This document shows positions 25,477 to 35,105 of a stretch of DNA of 64,000 bases, one piece after another. The notes beneath the pieces were generated by a model. That model saw only the letters and a list, made by a program, of their open reading frames with translations. It was not told where the DNA came from and ran no database searches. Source of the stretch: Sporomusaceae bacterium. GTDB taxonomy: Bacteria > Bacillota > Negativicutes > Sporomusales > UBA7701. Position numbers and translations under genes: made by a program. Each line of letters opens with the position of its first letter. Positions within the stretch are counted from its first letter, which is position 1. The stretch lies in contig JAVKTQ010000010.1 in NCBI GenBank assembly GCA_031460455.1, positions 78,784-142,783 of the forward strand. The letters are read 5' to 3'.

Positions 25477-26336
25477 AACACACAGCACTCCCCTCTTCCG
25501 ACGGCGGCCAGACCAAGACTCTCGGCCAGCCTCACCGCGGCGGGCGTAGGATTGACGATAGCATTCAGACCCAGCCGCACCGCCGCCTGATCCAGGGCAG
25601 CGCGGTAACGGCCTCCCGGTCGCATGCAGCCCAGGCTGACGGGTACTTCCGGAAACAACTGCCGGGCCGCGGCCATGACACACAGCGCCTCTTCGAGCGC
25701 CGGCGGCTTGCAGTCCGCGTAGCGCGTGCCCCTGGTGGGGGTAAACACGATCAGCGTCAGGCTGTCGGCGCCGAGCATCCTCAGCAGCGCCAGCGCCTGA
25801 TACTCGCCGCGGATCTCGCCGCCATGCAGGCCGATGCAGATGTGCGGCGCCACCCGGCAGCGCGTCCTGAGCTTCTTATAGCAGGCGGCGTAATCGGCCA
25901 CCGTCCGGTCAAGACCGAAAACCTCGCGAATTGTTTCGTCGTCGCCCACGAAATCGAAGGACACCACATCCGCCAATGGGGCGACGACGTCGATATCGGC
26001 GTCGTCCATCAGCCCGGTATGGAGGTTGAAGCGTCGCCCCGGCTTGAGCGCCGCCAGCCGCGCGGCGTGCGCGGCCAGCGGCACGCTGCCGCCGGCCGTG
26101 CAGCCGCCGCTGATCAGACAGCTGGGACCGAGCCCTTCGCCCCGACCGGCCACTGCCGCCAGCGGCTTCATCCTCTTCAGGTATACCCCGCCGCAGTGGG
26201 CGCAGTCGAGAGCGCAATCCCCGCCGGTCACACTCACGGCGGTAGTCTGCGCCGGATAAGACAAAAATATCGTGGGGAAAAAGTTTTCCTCCCTGATAGC
26301 CCAACACTTCGCCGCCAGCGCCTCTATACCCTCCAT
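25473..26336 (-). CDS. Radical SAM protein, LipS1/LipS2-type lipoyl synthase subunit (partner)
   Basis: A 287-residue radical SAM protein with [10 protein letters not shown] near residue 41 and a TIM-barrel-like body ([35 protein letters not shown]). The N-terminus [16 protein letters not shown] is not seen in BioB proper. It overlaps gcvPB by 13 bp upstream and the other radical SAM gene by 4 bp downstream, so stoichiometric expression is likely. By context it supplies lipoyl for GcvH. A role in another sulfur insertion is possible. Confidence 0.75.
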   Translation of the reverse strand: MEGIEALAAKCWAIREENFFPTIFLSYPAQTTAVSVTGGDCALDCAHCGGVYLKRMKPLAAVAGRGEGLGPSCLISGGCTAGGSVPLAAHAARLAALKPGRRFNLHTGLMDDADIDVVAPLADVVSFDFVGDDETIREVFGLDRTVADYAACYKKLRTRCRVAPHICIGLHGGEIRGEYQALALLRMLGADSLTLIVFTPTRGTRYADCKPPALEEALCVMAAARQLFPEVPVSLGCMRPGGRYRAALDQAAVRLGLNAIVNPTPAAVRLAESLGLAAVGRGECCVL

Positions 26337-27775
26337 CGCACCACCGGTTTGCGGGCGGCGGTCGCCTCATCGAGCCTTCCCACCACGGTGGTGACCGGGG
26401 CGCTCTTAACCTTGGCGGCGTCCTCCTCCGCCTCGGCGGCGATTTTAAGCATAACGGCGATAAACTCGTCGAGCGTCTCCTTGCTCTCCGTCTCGGTCGG
26501 CTCGATCATCAGCGCCTCCTCGACGATCAGCGGAAAGTAGATGGTCGGCGGATGATAGCCGTAATCGAGGAGCCGCTTGGCGATATCCAGCGTCCTCACA
26601 CCGTTAGGCTTCTGGTTCTTCGAGGTCAGCACGCACTCGTGCATACAGTAGCGCTCGAAAGGCGAATGGTACTTCTCCTTCAGGCGGCTGAGGCAGTAGT
26701 TGGCGTTCAGCACCGCGTCCTCGCTGGCCGTCTTGAGTCCGTCGGGGCCCATCGATCGGATGTAGGCATAGGCGCGGACGATCACCCCGAAATTACCGTA
26801 AAAAGACTGCACCTTGCCGATCGACAGCGGCCGGTCGTGCTCGAGGCGGTATCCGCCGCTCTCGGCCACGATCACCGGCGCCGGCAGGAAAGGAATGAGC
26901 GCCTTCTTGACGCCCACCGGCCCCGAGCCGGGGCCGCCGCCGCCGTGGGGGGTAGCGAACGTCTTGTGGAGGTTGAAGTGGATGACATCGAAGCCCATGT
27001 CGCCGGGGCGGGAAATGCCCATGATGGCGTTGGCGTTCGCGCCGTCGTAATACAGCAGGCCGCCGGCGCCGTGGACGATGGCGGCCACCTCGCGGATGTT
27101 TTTCTCGAACAGCCCCAGCGTGCTGGGATTGGTCAGCATCAACGCGGCCGTGTCAGGGCCGACGGCGGCGCGCAGCGCGTCGAGATCGACGGCGCCGTCC
27201 GGGTGGGACTTGATCTCGACTGTCTCCAGCCCGCACACCGTGGCGGTGGCGGGGTTGGTGCCGTGGGCCGAGTCGGGCACGATCACCTTTGTGCGGTTCT
27301 CGCCGCGATGGCGGTGGTAGGCGCGGATGAGCTTGATGCCGGTCAGCTCGCCGTGGGCGCCGGCCACCGGCTGCATCGTCACCGCGTCCATGCCGGCGAT
27401 CTCCGCCAGGTAGCCCTCCATCGCCGCGATCATCGCCAGCGCCCCCTGCACCGACGCCTCGTCCTGGAGAGGGTGGATAGCGGCAAAGCCGCTCATGCGG
27501 CAGGCATCCTCATTGATCTTCGGATTATACTTCATCGTGCACGAGCCAAGGGGGTAAAAACCGGAATCGACGCCGAAATTGCGCTGCGACAGGGCGGTAT
27601 AGTGGCGCATCAGCTCCAGTTGGCTGACCTCGGGCAAGACGGCCGGCGTCTTACGCCGGAAAGCGTCGGGGATAAGGGCGGCCGCGTCGGGGGCCGGGAC
27701 GTCGCAGGCCGGCAGATCTACCGCGCGGCGGCCGGGCTGGCCCATCTCGAAAATAAGCGCCTTTGCCTTTCTCAT
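26324..27775 (-). CDS. gcvPB: Glycine dehydrogenase (decarboxylating) subunit 2
   Basis: A 483-residue PLP subunit of the split P protein. The PLP lysine is K271 in [16 protein letters not shown], and [11 protein letters not shown] and YYDGANANA are further cofactor contacts. It decarboxylates glycine and loads the aminomethyl group onto lipoyl-GcvH. The ATG at 27775 follows GGAGGCGG and overlaps the gcvPA stop as ATGA. Confidence 0.97.
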   Translation of the reverse strand: MRKAKALIFEMGQPGRRAVDLPACDVPAPDAAALIPDAFRRKTPAVLPEVSQLELMRHYTALSQRNFGVDSGFYPLGSCTMKYNPKINEDACRMSGFAAIHPLQDEASVQGALAMIAAMEGYLAEIAGMDAVTMQPVAGAHGELTGIKLIRAYHRHRGENRTKVIVPDSAHGTNPATATVCGLETVEIKSHPDGAVDLDALRAAVGPDTAALMLTNPSTLGLFEKNIREVAAIVHGAGGLLYYDGANANAIMGISRPGDMGFDVIHFNLHKTFATPHGGGGPGSGPVGVKKALIPFLPAPVIVAESGGYRLEHDRPLSIGKVQSFYGNFGVIVRAYAYIRSMGPDGLKTASEDAVLNANYCLSRLKEKYHSPFERYCMHECVLTSKNQKPNGVRTLDIAKRLLDYGYHPPTIYFPLIVEEALMIEPTETESKETLDEFIAVMLKIAAEAEEDAAKVKSAPVTTVVGRLDEATAARKPVVRWRV

Positions 27776-29118
27776 GATACCGCCTCCATCAACCGCACAA
27801 GACGGTCGATCTCCGCCCTCGTGCGTTTTTCGGTCACGCACACCAGCATGCAGCCGGCCAGTTCGGGGTAATAGCGGCCGAGGTCGAGCCCGCCGATAAT
27901 CTTCTCCTTGAACAGGGCGGCGTTGATCTCCGCCACCGGTTTGGCGCAGCGGACGACGAACTCCTTGAAAAACGGGGCGCCGAACACCGGCCGGCAGCCG
28001 GGGAGCTTCGTCAGGGAATCGTAAGCGTAGCGGGCCTTCTTCAGGCACAGCTCGGCAACCTCGCGGAACCCCTCGCGGCCGACCGCGGTAAGGTACACCG
28101 CCGCCGCCAGCGAGCACAGCGCCTCATTCGAACAGATATTGGACGTCGCTTTCTCGCGGCGGATATGTTGCTCGCGGGCCTGCAGCGTCAGCACGAAGCC
28201 GCGGGTGCCCTCGAAGTCGGTCGTCTGGCCGACGATGCGGCCGGGCATGCGACGCATCAGCTTCTCGGTCGCGGCAAAAAAGCCCAGATACGGGCCGCCA
28301 TACGAGACAGACAGCCCGAGCGGCTGGCCCTCGCCGACGACCGCGTCGGCGCCGAGCGCGCCCGGAGCCTCCAGCACCCCCAGCGCCACCGGGTCGGCAA
28401 CCGCGATCAGCAGCGCGCCCGCGGCGTGGGCCAGGCCGGCGGCTGCCGCCACATCCTCCAGACAGCCGAAAAAGTTAGGGGTCTGGACAATCACCGCCGC
28501 TGTCGCCGGCCCCACCATGCCGGCAAGGGTGGCGGCGTCCGTAACACCGTCCGTAAACGGCGCTTCCTTCACCGCGATATCCTTGTCGACGGCGTAGGTG
28601 CCGAGGATGGTCCGGTAGTGGGGATGTACGGACCGCGCCACCACCACCTCGCTGCGGCCGGTCGCGGCGCAGGCCATCATCGCCGCCTCGGCGAGGGCGG
28701 TGCCGCCGTCGTACAGCGACGCGTTCGCCACCTCCATCCCGGTAATCTCACAAATCATGCTCTGATATTCCCACAGCGCCTGCAGATAACCCTGGGAAAT
28801 CTCCGGCTGATACTGGGTATAGGCTGTATAGAACTCCGAACGGCCGATGACATGGTCGACCACGCTCGGCACATAGTGGTCGTACGCCCCGGCCCCCAGG
28901 AAGCAGGCATATTCGTCCAGGTTGGCGTTCTTGCCGGCCAGAGCCTGCAGATGGCGGGCCAGCTCAGGTTCGGCCATAGCCGCCGGCAGCGCCAGCGGCC
29001 TGCCAAGGCGCACCTCCGCCGGCACGTCGGCAAACAGTTCCTGCGTCGACCCTACGCCGATGGCGGCCAGCATGGCCCGCCGGTCGGCGTCGGTATGCGG
29101 CAGGTAACTCCTGGTCAT
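27772..29118 (-). CDS. gcvPA: Glycine dehydrogenase (decarboxylating) subunit 1
   Basis: A 448-residue subunit forming the alpha half of the split P protein. [18 protein letters not shown] opens the chain; [12 protein letters not shown] and [11 protein letters not shown] are family blocks. The ATG at 29118 is eight bases after GGAGG. It follows gcvH by 1 bp and overlaps gcvPB. Confidence 0.97.
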   Translation of the reverse strand: MTRSYLPHTDADRRAMLAAIGVGSTQELFADVPAEVRLGRPLALPAAMAEPELARHLQALAGKNANLDEYACFLGAGAYDHYVPSVVDHVIGRSEFYTAYTQYQPEISQGYLQALWEYQSMICEITGMEVANASLYDGGTALAEAAMMACAATGRSEVVVARSVHPHYRTILGTYAVDKDIAVKEAPFTDGVTDAATLAGMVGPATAAVIVQTPNFFGCLEDVAAAAGLAHAAGALLIAVADPVALGVLEAPGALGADAVVGEGQPLGLSVSYGGPYLGFFAATEKLMRRMPGRIVGQTTDFEGTRGFVLTLQAREQHIRREKATSNICSNEALCSLAAAVYLTAVGREGFREVAELCLKKARYAYDSLTKLPGCRPVFGAPFFKEFVVRCAKPVAEINAALFKEKIIGGLDLGRYYPELAGCMLVCVTEKRTRAEIDRLVRLMEAVS

Positions 29119-29119
29119 G

Positions 29120-29509
29120 CTAATGGCCTCCCTCCGCCGTAAACTTCTCATACCCGGCGGCGTCGAGCAGAGCGTCGAGCTCGCCGGGGTTGCTCATCTC
29201 GATGACCGCGATCCAGCCGTCGCCGTAGGGATCGCCGTTGATAATCTCCGGCGTGTCGTTGAGCGCGTCGTTGACCGCCGCCACCGTCCCGGAAAGCGGC
29301 GCGTAAATGTCGGACACCGCCTTCACCGACTCGACCACCGAAAAGCCCTGACCGGCGGTTACCGCCGCTCCCAGCGTCGGCACCTCGACAAAAACCACGT
29401 CGCCAAGCTGGTGCTGGGCGAAATCGGTGATCCCCACCGTCGCCCGGTTGCCTTCCACCCTGACCCATTCATGTTCGCGCGAGTACTTAAGTTCCTGCGG
29501 ATTATTCAT
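29120..29509 (-). CDS. gcvH: Glycine cleavage system H protein
   Basis: A 129-residue lipoyl carrier. The lipoylated lysine is K63 in [10 protein letters not shown], and the C-terminal [14 protein letters not shown] helix matches the family. The ATG at 29509 follows GAGGGG, 3 bp after the gcvT stop. Substrate for the LipM and radical SAM proteins encoded downstream. Confidence 0.97.
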   Translation of the reverse strand: MNNPQELKYSREHEWVRVEGNRATVGITDFAQHQLGDVVFVEVPTLGAAVTAGQGFSVVESVKAVSDIYAPLSGTVAAVNDALNDTPEIINGDPYGDGWIAVIEMSNPGELDALLDAAGYEKFTAEGGH

Positions 29510-29512
29510 TCG

Positions 29513-30610
29513 TTATTTCCCCTCTCTTTTATAAAATGGCCTCGGGATAACTTCGGCAGCCACCGCCTTGCCGCGGATCTCGACCGCGAGGCCGGTTCCC
29601 GGCTTGGCGTACGCGGCCTCCACCAGCGCCATCCCAAGGTTTTTATCCAATGTCGGCGCGTACGAGCCGGTCGTCACAATCCCGATCCGCCGGCCGTCGG
29701 CCAGAACCGGATACTCCGCCCGCGCCACACCGCGCTCGGTCAACACGAAGCCCGCGATCTTGCGCGGCGGCCCCGCCTCTTTCTGCGCGGCCAGCACCGC
29801 CCGGCCGTTGAAATCCCCTTTATCGAGACTCACGAAGCGGGTCAGCCCCGCTTCCACCGGCGAAATCGTCGGCGATAGCTCGTGCCCGTAGAGCGGCATA
29901 CAGGCTTCGAACCGCAGCGTATCGCGGCACCCCAGCCCGGCCGGCGCCAGCCCCAGCGGCGCCCCCGCCTCCATGACCGCTTCCCACAGGGGCGCGGCAT
30001 CCGCGGGGCGGCAGTAGATCTCGAACCCGTCCTCGCCCGTATACCCGGTGCGCGACACCATCACCCGCCGCCCGGCCACCTCGGCCTCCGGCAAAAACCA
30101 GTAATAGCCGAGCCGGTCCAGGGGCGCGGCAGTCAGCTTCGCAAGGATCGCCCGCGCCGCCGGCCCCTGCAGCGCCAGTTCCGCCGTTTCCGCCGACAGA
30201 TTGGCGAGCTTCACGTTGAAGCCCGCGCTGTTATCCCGGAGCCAATCCCAGTCCTTGGCGATATTCGCGGCGTTGATCACCAGCAGGTAATCCTCGGGCC
30301 CGTAGCGGTAGATGAGCAGATCGTCGACCGTGCCGCCGTCCGGGTAGCACATCGGCGAATACTGCACCTGGGTATCAGACATCTTCGCCACATCGTTGGT
30401 CACCACCTTCTGCAGGTAGGCCAGCGCCTCCGGACCCTTTACCGCCACCTCTCCCATGTGGGACACATCGAACAGGCCCGCCTGCTCCCGCACCGCCCGG
30501 TGCTCGGCAAGGATGCCGCCATACTGGACAGGCAGCAGCCACCCCCCGAACTCGACGATCTTGCCGCCGTACTTCAGATGGGTTTCGTATAAGGGCGTCT
30601 TCTCGGCCAT
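29513..30610 (-). CDS. gcvT: Glycine cleavage system T protein (aminomethyltransferase)
   Basis: A 365-residue folate-dependent enzyme that releases ammonia from the aminomethyl lipoyl arm and forms methylene-THF. The N-terminal HLKYGGKIVEFGGW, DVSHMGEV and GEDGFEIY blocks are typical. The ATG at 30610 is behind AAGGGGGGAGAG and is the first codon after the glycine riboswitch leader. Confidence 0.97.
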   Translation of the reverse strand: MAEKTPLYETHLKYGGKIVEFGGWLLPVQYGGILAEHRAVREQAGLFDVSHMGEVAVKGPEALAYLQKVVTNDVAKMSDTQVQYSPMCYPDGGTVDDLLIYRYGPEDYLLVINAANIAKDWDWLRDNSAGFNVKLANLSAETAELALQGPAARAILAKLTAAPLDRLGYYWFLPEAEVAGRRVMVSRTGYTGEDGFEIYCRPADAAPLWEAVMEAGAPLGLAPAGLGCRDTLRFEACMPLYGHELSPTISPVEAGLTRFVSLDKGDFNGRAVLAAQKEAGPPRKIAGFVLTERGVARAEYPVLADGRRIGIVTTGSYAPTLDKNLGMALVEAAYAKPGTGLAVEIRGKAVAAEVIPRPFYKREGK

Positions 30611-30720
30611 GAAACTCTCCCCCCTTGATAATAATAGGCTTTCTCCCGGTCAGAATAATTATTAATGGGCTTAGCCCGTTCCCCCTGAAATCGGCGGGTA
30701 CTTCCCCCATGTTCCCCACA

Positions 30721-30916
30721 GAAGAAAAGACAGAGACAAACGAGCACCCGCTCCTTTGTCTCTGTCCCTTTTACCTGAGAGATTCACCCGTGAGGGTTCT
30801 CCTTCGGCGGCGCCGGCGGCGCACTCTCCAGAGGATGGTCCGGCCATGGTCCTTTTGCCTGAGAGTTTGACAAAGGTTTTACTCCTTCGGCGCCGCTTGC
30901 GCGGTCTCTCCCGCGG
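30721..30916 (-). promoter_or_regulatory. Tandem glycine riboswitch with terminator
   Basis: On the minus strand, two glycine aptamers follow one another (GGGAGAGACCGC ... ACTCTCAGGCAAAAGG and GGAGAGTGCGCC ... ATCTCTCAGGTAAAAGG). They are followed by a 12-bp GACAGAGACAAA / TTTGTCTCTGTC stem (30729-30766) with a TTTTC run. Glycine should prevent termination and switch on gcvT and the nine genes behind it. The flanks (30611-30720 and 30917-31017) hold no other feature I can see. Confidence 0.95.
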
Positions 30917-31017
30917 CCATCATTCCCTATTTTGTTAATGAATTCCTTCGCTGTCGCCCGCGCTTTTCCTGCGGTGCGGAAAAAATTCTTTATTTCACAA
31001 TCCGCCGTCCGTCGGAT

Positions 31018-31797
31018 TTAATACAACTGCGGCCGGCGGTCGGCGAACACCGGCATCCGCCGCCTGATCTCCTCCCCGGCCGCGAAATCCACTTCCACGA
31101 CCAACACCTCCTCGCCGGCCTCCGAGCCTTCCGCCAGCACCTCGCCCCACGGGTCGACGGCCAGCGAATGGCCGTAAAATACGTTGCTCTCGTCGCTGCC
31201 GACCCGGTTGACGGCGATGACAAACATTTGATTCTCGATCGCCCGGGCGATATTGAGCGCTCGCCAGTGCGCGCCCCGCGACGCAGGCCACTCGGCGGGG
31301 ACGAACAGCGTCCGGCACCCTTCCAGCGCCATGGCCCGCGGCAATTCGGTAAACCGCAGGTCATAGCAGATAATCATCCCGGCGGGGCCGAAGCTCAGCT
31401 CAAAAGCCACCCTGCTGTCGCCGGGAGCGAGGTAGCGGTCCTCCGCCATCAGGCCGATGAGGTGGATCTTGCTGTACTTTGCGATCACCTCGCCGTCGGC
31501 GCCGATGGCATAGCAGGTATTGTAGACCCGCCCGTCCCGCGCCTCGGCGATCGACCCGCTGATGATCTCCACCCCGTGCCCGCGGGCGAACGCCGTCAGC
31601 ATCGCCATCGTCGGGCCGTCGGCCGGCTCGGCCAGTCTGTCTATCTCCGCCAGCTTGTAGCCTGTCGTCCACATCTCCGGCAATACGAACAGCCTCGCGC
31701 CGCGCGCCAGCCCCGCAGCGAGCATCGCCTCCGCCTTGCGGCGGTTGGCGGCCACATCGCCGAGCGCAATATCCATCTGCAGCAGCGCAACCTTCAT
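31018..31797 (-). CDS. Carbon-nitrogen hydrolase (nitrilase superfamily)
   Basis: A 259-residue hydrolase with the full Glu-Lys-Cys triad: E41 (LPEMW), K110 (YSKIHL) and C144 (MIICYDLRF). Such enzymes cleave linear amides; omega-amidase (YafV/NIT2-like) activity on alpha-ketoglutaramate is a plausible but unproven role. The ATG at 31797 follows GAGAGGAGAG. It may be read on its own or from the operon upstream past the hairpin at 31908. Confidence 0.88.
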   Translation of the reverse strand: MKVALLQMDIALGDVAANRRKAEAMLAAGLARGARLFVLPEMWTTGYKLAEIDRLAEPADGPTMAMLTAFARGHGVEIISGSIAEARDGRVYNTCYAIGADGEVIAKYSKIHLIGLMAEDRYLAPGDSRVAFELSFGPAGMIICYDLRFTELPRAMALEGCRTLFVPAEWPASRGAHWRALNIARAIENQMFVIAVNRVGSDESNVFYGHSLAVDPWGEVLAEGSEAGEEVLVVEVDFAAGEEIRRRMPVFADRRPQLY

Positions 31798-31907
31798 GTC
31801 ATTCTCTCCTCTCGCCCGGGCAGCCCTTATTCCTACATAATAATATACGCCGCCGGCGCCTATTTCCTGCCGGTATGGCGTATAAAATTCGCCCCGGCCG
31901 GCGATTA

Positions 31908-31967
31908 CCCCTCCTAGACAGAGACGCCCCGCGGCATCGGCCGCGGGGCGTCTCTGTCTAGGAGGGG
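31908..31967. terminator. Near-perfect 28-bp-arm hairpin, probable operon end
   Basis: Two 28-base arms (31908-31935 and 31940-31967) are exact inverses around a 4-base ATCG loop, with a GC-rich core CGCCCCGCGGC. Neither strand has a strong T-run after it, so it is an atypical terminator or an RNA-stabilising or processing structure. It follows the last gene of the operon ending at 32015. Confidence 0.7.
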
Positions 31968-32014
31968 GTAGGTAGGGGATCTATTATTTTAAGCGTTATT
32001 AGCTTCGCGGCCGG

Positions 32015-32638
32015 TCAATCGGCGAATTCCTGGATAAGCTCGGCGGCGCGCACCGGGTTGAACACCCCGCAGATACACGGCTTGGCCAGCAGCTCGCCCG
32101 CCTTTTCCGGACTCAGCTCCTTCCTCTTCACCTGACCGGCCAGCGCGAGGATCAGGTTGAACGACACCAGGCCGTGCCCGCACATCGTCGCCACTTCCTG
32201 GACCTTCTTGTCAGGCAGCAGCTCGGTCTTGCCCCATATCCCGAGAGAGTTGACGATCGTGTGCGGTGTCAGGCCCACCTGATCGCAGCATTCCTCCACA
32301 TTGTGCATCAGCCCGGACACGGTCACGCACAGCCCGAGATCGGCCTCCTTCAGATCCTTCAGCACTGCTATCAACTGCTCGCGGCTGCGGAATACGCCGT
32401 GGACCAGCTCGTTCTCGACAATTATCTCCTTCACCTTGTCCGCGCCGCCCAGCGAAAACCGGCTGCCGCCCTTCGAATCGCCGATATTTACCGGGTTATG
32501 GCGGGCGAGGATCTCGAACACCTTATCCAGTTTGGGTTTGCTGCCAGCCGACGTCAGACCGCTTGAAGGCATCGCGAAGACGACAAAATCCTGTCCCAGC
32601 GACTCAAGGCTGCCTTGGCGGTGTAATGTATGTGTCAT
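32015..32638 (-). CDS. Protein of unknown function paired with a ferredoxin
   Basis: A 207-residue soluble protein I do not recognise. Cysteines cluster at HNVEECCDQVG, ATMCGHG and KPCICGVFNP in the C-terminal half, suggesting a metal or Fe-S site. Other blocks are FAMPSSGLTSAG and NIGDSKGGSRFSLGG. The ATG at 32638 lies behind AGGAGGAC and 10 bp after the ferredoxin stop, so the two are tightly linked. By context it may be an electron acceptor or a scaffold for the ferredoxin. Confidence 0.75.
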   Translation of the reverse strand: MTHTLHRQGSLESLGQDFVVFAMPSSGLTSAGSKPKLDKVFEILARHNPVNIGDSKGGSRFSLGGADKVKEIIVENELVHGVFRSREQLIAVLKDLKEADLGLCVTVSGLMHNVEECCDQVGLTPHTIVNSLGIWGKTELLPDKKVQEVATMCGHGLVSFNLILALAGQVKRKELSPEKAGELLAKPCICGVFNPVRAAELIQEFAD

Positions 32639-32648
32639 GATTGTCCTC

Positions 32649-33359
32649 CTATTCCACCAGGGGCCGGCCAAGCCCCACGTTAATCTTCGCGTTCGGGCGG
32701 AAATATGTCTTCGCCTCACGGAGCGTCGCCAGCATCGGCCAGCGGACCTCAAGCCCGGCGCGGCAGGCGACGTCCACGCTGAACACCGTCTCCAGCGTCG
32801 CGCCCGTCTTGCGGACAACCTCCAGCACCGCCAGCAGTTCACTCTCCGGCACGGCAAACTCGATGATCGCCGACAGCACCTTCTCATCGCGGATCTCCGG
32901 CGGCAGCTCGCCGGTGACGGGGTTTATCAGGTTGGTCAACGGGTTCTTCGGCTCGAATTCGACTCCGTAGCGGGCCAGCGCCATCGACAACTTCTCCAGC
33001 TCCCTGAGCCGCGCCCCGATACCGGGCCGGCCGATCTCCAGGGCAATGCCCACAAACCCGCGCTTGAACCGCCCGGTGACATCGTTTGTCTTGATCTCCT
33101 CCGTGCCGCGGCCGGCAAGGCCGGTCTCCTTATGAATATTCAGCGGATCGCTGTAGATGGCCCGCACTGCCCGCGGCCACTCCAGCGGCTGCTGCTCGAT
33201 GGCGTCCACCGGACAGACGGCGACCCGGCGGCATACTCCGCACTCGACGCACTCGTCGAGCTCGATGCACGCGGTCGCCTCCGCCATTTTGATCGCATTA
33301 GCCGGGCAATAGGGAAGACAACTGCCGCAGCCGACACACTTTTCCTGATCAATTTTCAC
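32649..33359 (-). CDS. 2x[4Fe-4S] ferredoxin with an unrecognised C-terminal domain
   Basis: A 236-residue protein. The first 60 residues form two ferredoxin motifs, CVGCGSCLPYCP and CVECGVCRRVAVCP; the second has one extra residue before its last Cys. The remaining 170 residues (from about RAVRAIYSDP) form a separate domain without known motifs. The start is GTG at 33359, after GAGGAGGAAAG. Electron transfer to an unidentified partner is likely, possibly the 207-aa neighbour. Confidence 0.82.
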   Translation of the reverse strand: MKIDQEKCVGCGSCLPYCPANAIKMAEATACIELDECVECGVCRRVAVCPVDAIEQQPLEWPRAVRAIYSDPLNIHKETGLAGRGTEEIKTNDVTGRFKRGFVGIALEIGRPGIGARLRELEKLSMALARYGVEFEPKNPLTNLINPVTGELPPEIRDEKVLSAIIEFAVPESELLAVLEVVRKTGATLETVFSVDVACRAGLEVRWPMLATLREAKTYFRPNAKINVGLGRPLVE

Positions 33360-33405
33360 AGCTCTTTCCTCCTCACTGACGCAAATCTATCGACTCGCGT
33401 CACTT

Positions 33406-33867
33406 CTACGACTTCCGCGGCGCCTCGTCCCAGCGATAATGCCGGCCCCGCTTCGGCGCCCAATCGTCAGCGCCGTGCTCGCCGATCATCGCCAGGTTAT
33501 GCGCCAAATCCTCATGGTTGGCCTTCAATGGCGCCAGCAGCCCGCATTCCCGGAACGCACCGCACTCCCAGCAGCCGGCGTAGTTCTTCTCCATGGCGCA
33601 CTTCCGCACCGCGCAGCCCGGTTTGCCGCCTCCATCGCCGCACAGTTTGCGGCATTCCAGCCCTTTTATCGCCTGCAGCACGGCGGCGAACGTCGGATAG
33701 CCTGCGAAAGCGGCGTTGCCGCCGGCCTTGTATGCAGCATACTTAGCGAAATTCAGGTCTGTCAGCAAGCGTTCCAGTTTGCCCACCGTCTCGTACAGCG
33801 CCCTGTTGGCCGGGATGCAGTCCTTGCAGTACAGCCCGCAGCACGCCGTGAAATTTCTGTCCGTCAT
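33406..33867 (-). CDS. DUF3795-type Cys-rich protein
   Basis: A 153-residue protein with CCGLYCKDCIP at the start and CRKLCGDGG, CAVRKCA and GCWECGAFRECG later, the Cys pattern of DUF3795, presumed zinc or Fe-S binding. Function is unknown. The ATG at 33867 follows AGGAGG. It lies between an amidohydrolase and a ferredoxin gene on the same strand. Confidence 0.82.
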   Translation of the reverse strand: MTDRNFTACCGLYCKDCIPANRALYETVGKLERLLTDLNFAKYAAYKAGGNAAFAGYPTFAAVLQAIKGLECRKLCGDGGGKPGCAVRKCAMEKNYAGCWECGAFRECGLLAPLKANHEDLAHNLAMIGEHGADDWAPKRGRHYRWDEAPRKS

Positions 33868-33905
33868 CGGTTTTCCTCCTGCGGCCCCATCCTGCCGGCT
33901 GTCCG

Positions 33906-35072
33906 TCAGGCCGGGCCGCCGCAGGCGATCACGCCTGCCTTCATTACCATCCTGACCCGCGCTACCGCCCGGATATCCTCCAGCGGATTGCCGGCCACCG
34001 CCACGATATCGGCGGCCTTGCCCTGAGCCAGACTGCCCACGCGCTGCTCCAGCCCGCAGACCATCGCTCCGTGCAGGGTGGCGGCTCTCAGCGCCTCCGC
34101 CGGTTTTGCCCCGGCGGCGACGATATATTCAAGTTCATGGGCCAATTGCCCGTGCGCCCCGTCGGTGCCTACGGCGTATTTCACGCCGCTCGCCACAATG
34201 GCGGCCAGCCGTTCCCTCACCTCTTCGCGGCCGCGGCGGAAAGCCTCCCGCCGCTGAGCGTCGAGCGTCGGCTTGTCGGCGAGGAATTCGCCCGGCGTCA
34301 GCACAAGCCAGGACTGCGCCTGCTCGAGCAGGGCGATCTCGCCGTCGGTGAGATAATACCCGTGCTCGATCGAATCGATGCCCGCCTCAAGGCAGAGCGC
34401 GAATCCCGGCCCGCCGATGCAGTGCACCGCCGTCCTTACCCCGGCGCGGCGGGCCTCCTCGGCCAGCGTCATCACTTCCTCCCGCGACGGGAAGCAGGCA
34501 ATGCGCTCGCCGCTCCGCACCGTCCCGGTAGCGTAAAACTTGATCAGATCGGCGCCGTTCTTGAGGTTTTCCCGCACCGCGCACCGCCACGCCTCCACAC
34601 CGTCGAACGGCAGGCCGACAAACCCGTGCCCGTGGCTGGCCCGAATGCCCCGCGTTGCTACCACCAGCCGGGGACCGGCCAACCGGCCCTCCTCAATCGC
34701 CTTGCGGCAGGCCACATCGATAAAATGGCGGTCGCCCATGCAGCGCGACGTCGTCACCCCCGAGCGGAGGTCGTCCGCCAGCGTCTTCACCGCCCGCAGC
34801 GTAAGCTCGCCCTCGCTGTCGTTCATCCTGAACAGGTAATTGTCCAGGGTGACGTCGAGCGACAAGTGATTGTGGCAGTCCACCAGGCCGGGGATAAGGA
34901 CGTCGTCCCCACAATCGACGATTTGGGCGTCGCCGGCCACGGCCAGCAGCTCTGCCTTCGTACCGACGGCGGCGATCAGGCCGTCCCCGGTCAGCACCGC
35001 GCCGTTCTTGAGCGGCGGGCTGCCGGCTTCGGCGATCAGCAGCCCCCCGCATACCAACTTACGTTGTCCCAT
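33906..35072 (-). CDS. Amidohydrolase (Xaa-Pro dipeptidase / aryldialkylphosphatase-like)
   Basis: A 388-residue metal-dependent hydrolase. LIPGLVDCHNHLSL carries the HxH motif, IKFYATGTVRSG the metal-bridging Lys, VHCIGG and SIEHGYYL two His ligands, and VGTDGAHGQ the catalytic Asp. The ATG at 35072 sits nine bases after AAAGGG; an ATG at 35081 has no spacing. It follows tctA by 33 bp, suggesting it hydrolyses an amide or cyclic precursor of the imported acid. Substrate unknown. Confidence 0.85.
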   Translation of the reverse strand: MGQRKLVCGGLLIAEAGSPPLKNGAVLTGDGLIAAVGTKAELLAVAGDAQIVDCGDDVLIPGLVDCHNHLSLDVTLDNYLFRMNDSEGELTLRAVKTLADDLRSGVTTSRCMGDRHFIDVACRKAIEEGRLAGPRLVVATRGIRASHGHGFVGLPFDGVEAWRCAVRENLKNGADLIKFYATGTVRSGERIACFPSREEVMTLAEEARRAGVRTAVHCIGGPGFALCLEAGIDSIEHGYYLTDGEIALLEQAQSWLVLTPGEFLADKPTLDAQRREAFRRGREEVRERLAAIVASGVKYAVGTDGAHGQLAHELEYIVAAGAKPAEALRAATLHGAMVCGLEQRVGSLAQGKAADIVAVAGNPLEDIRAVARVRMVMKAGVIACGGPA

Positions 35073-35105
35073 AATACTCATCCCTTTATATAGCTCGTCT
35101 TCCCA

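Noticed and set aside
31905..31970. CRISPR repeat or phage attachment site at the long palindrome
   Set aside because: There is only one copy, no spacer array, no tRNA and no integrase nearby.
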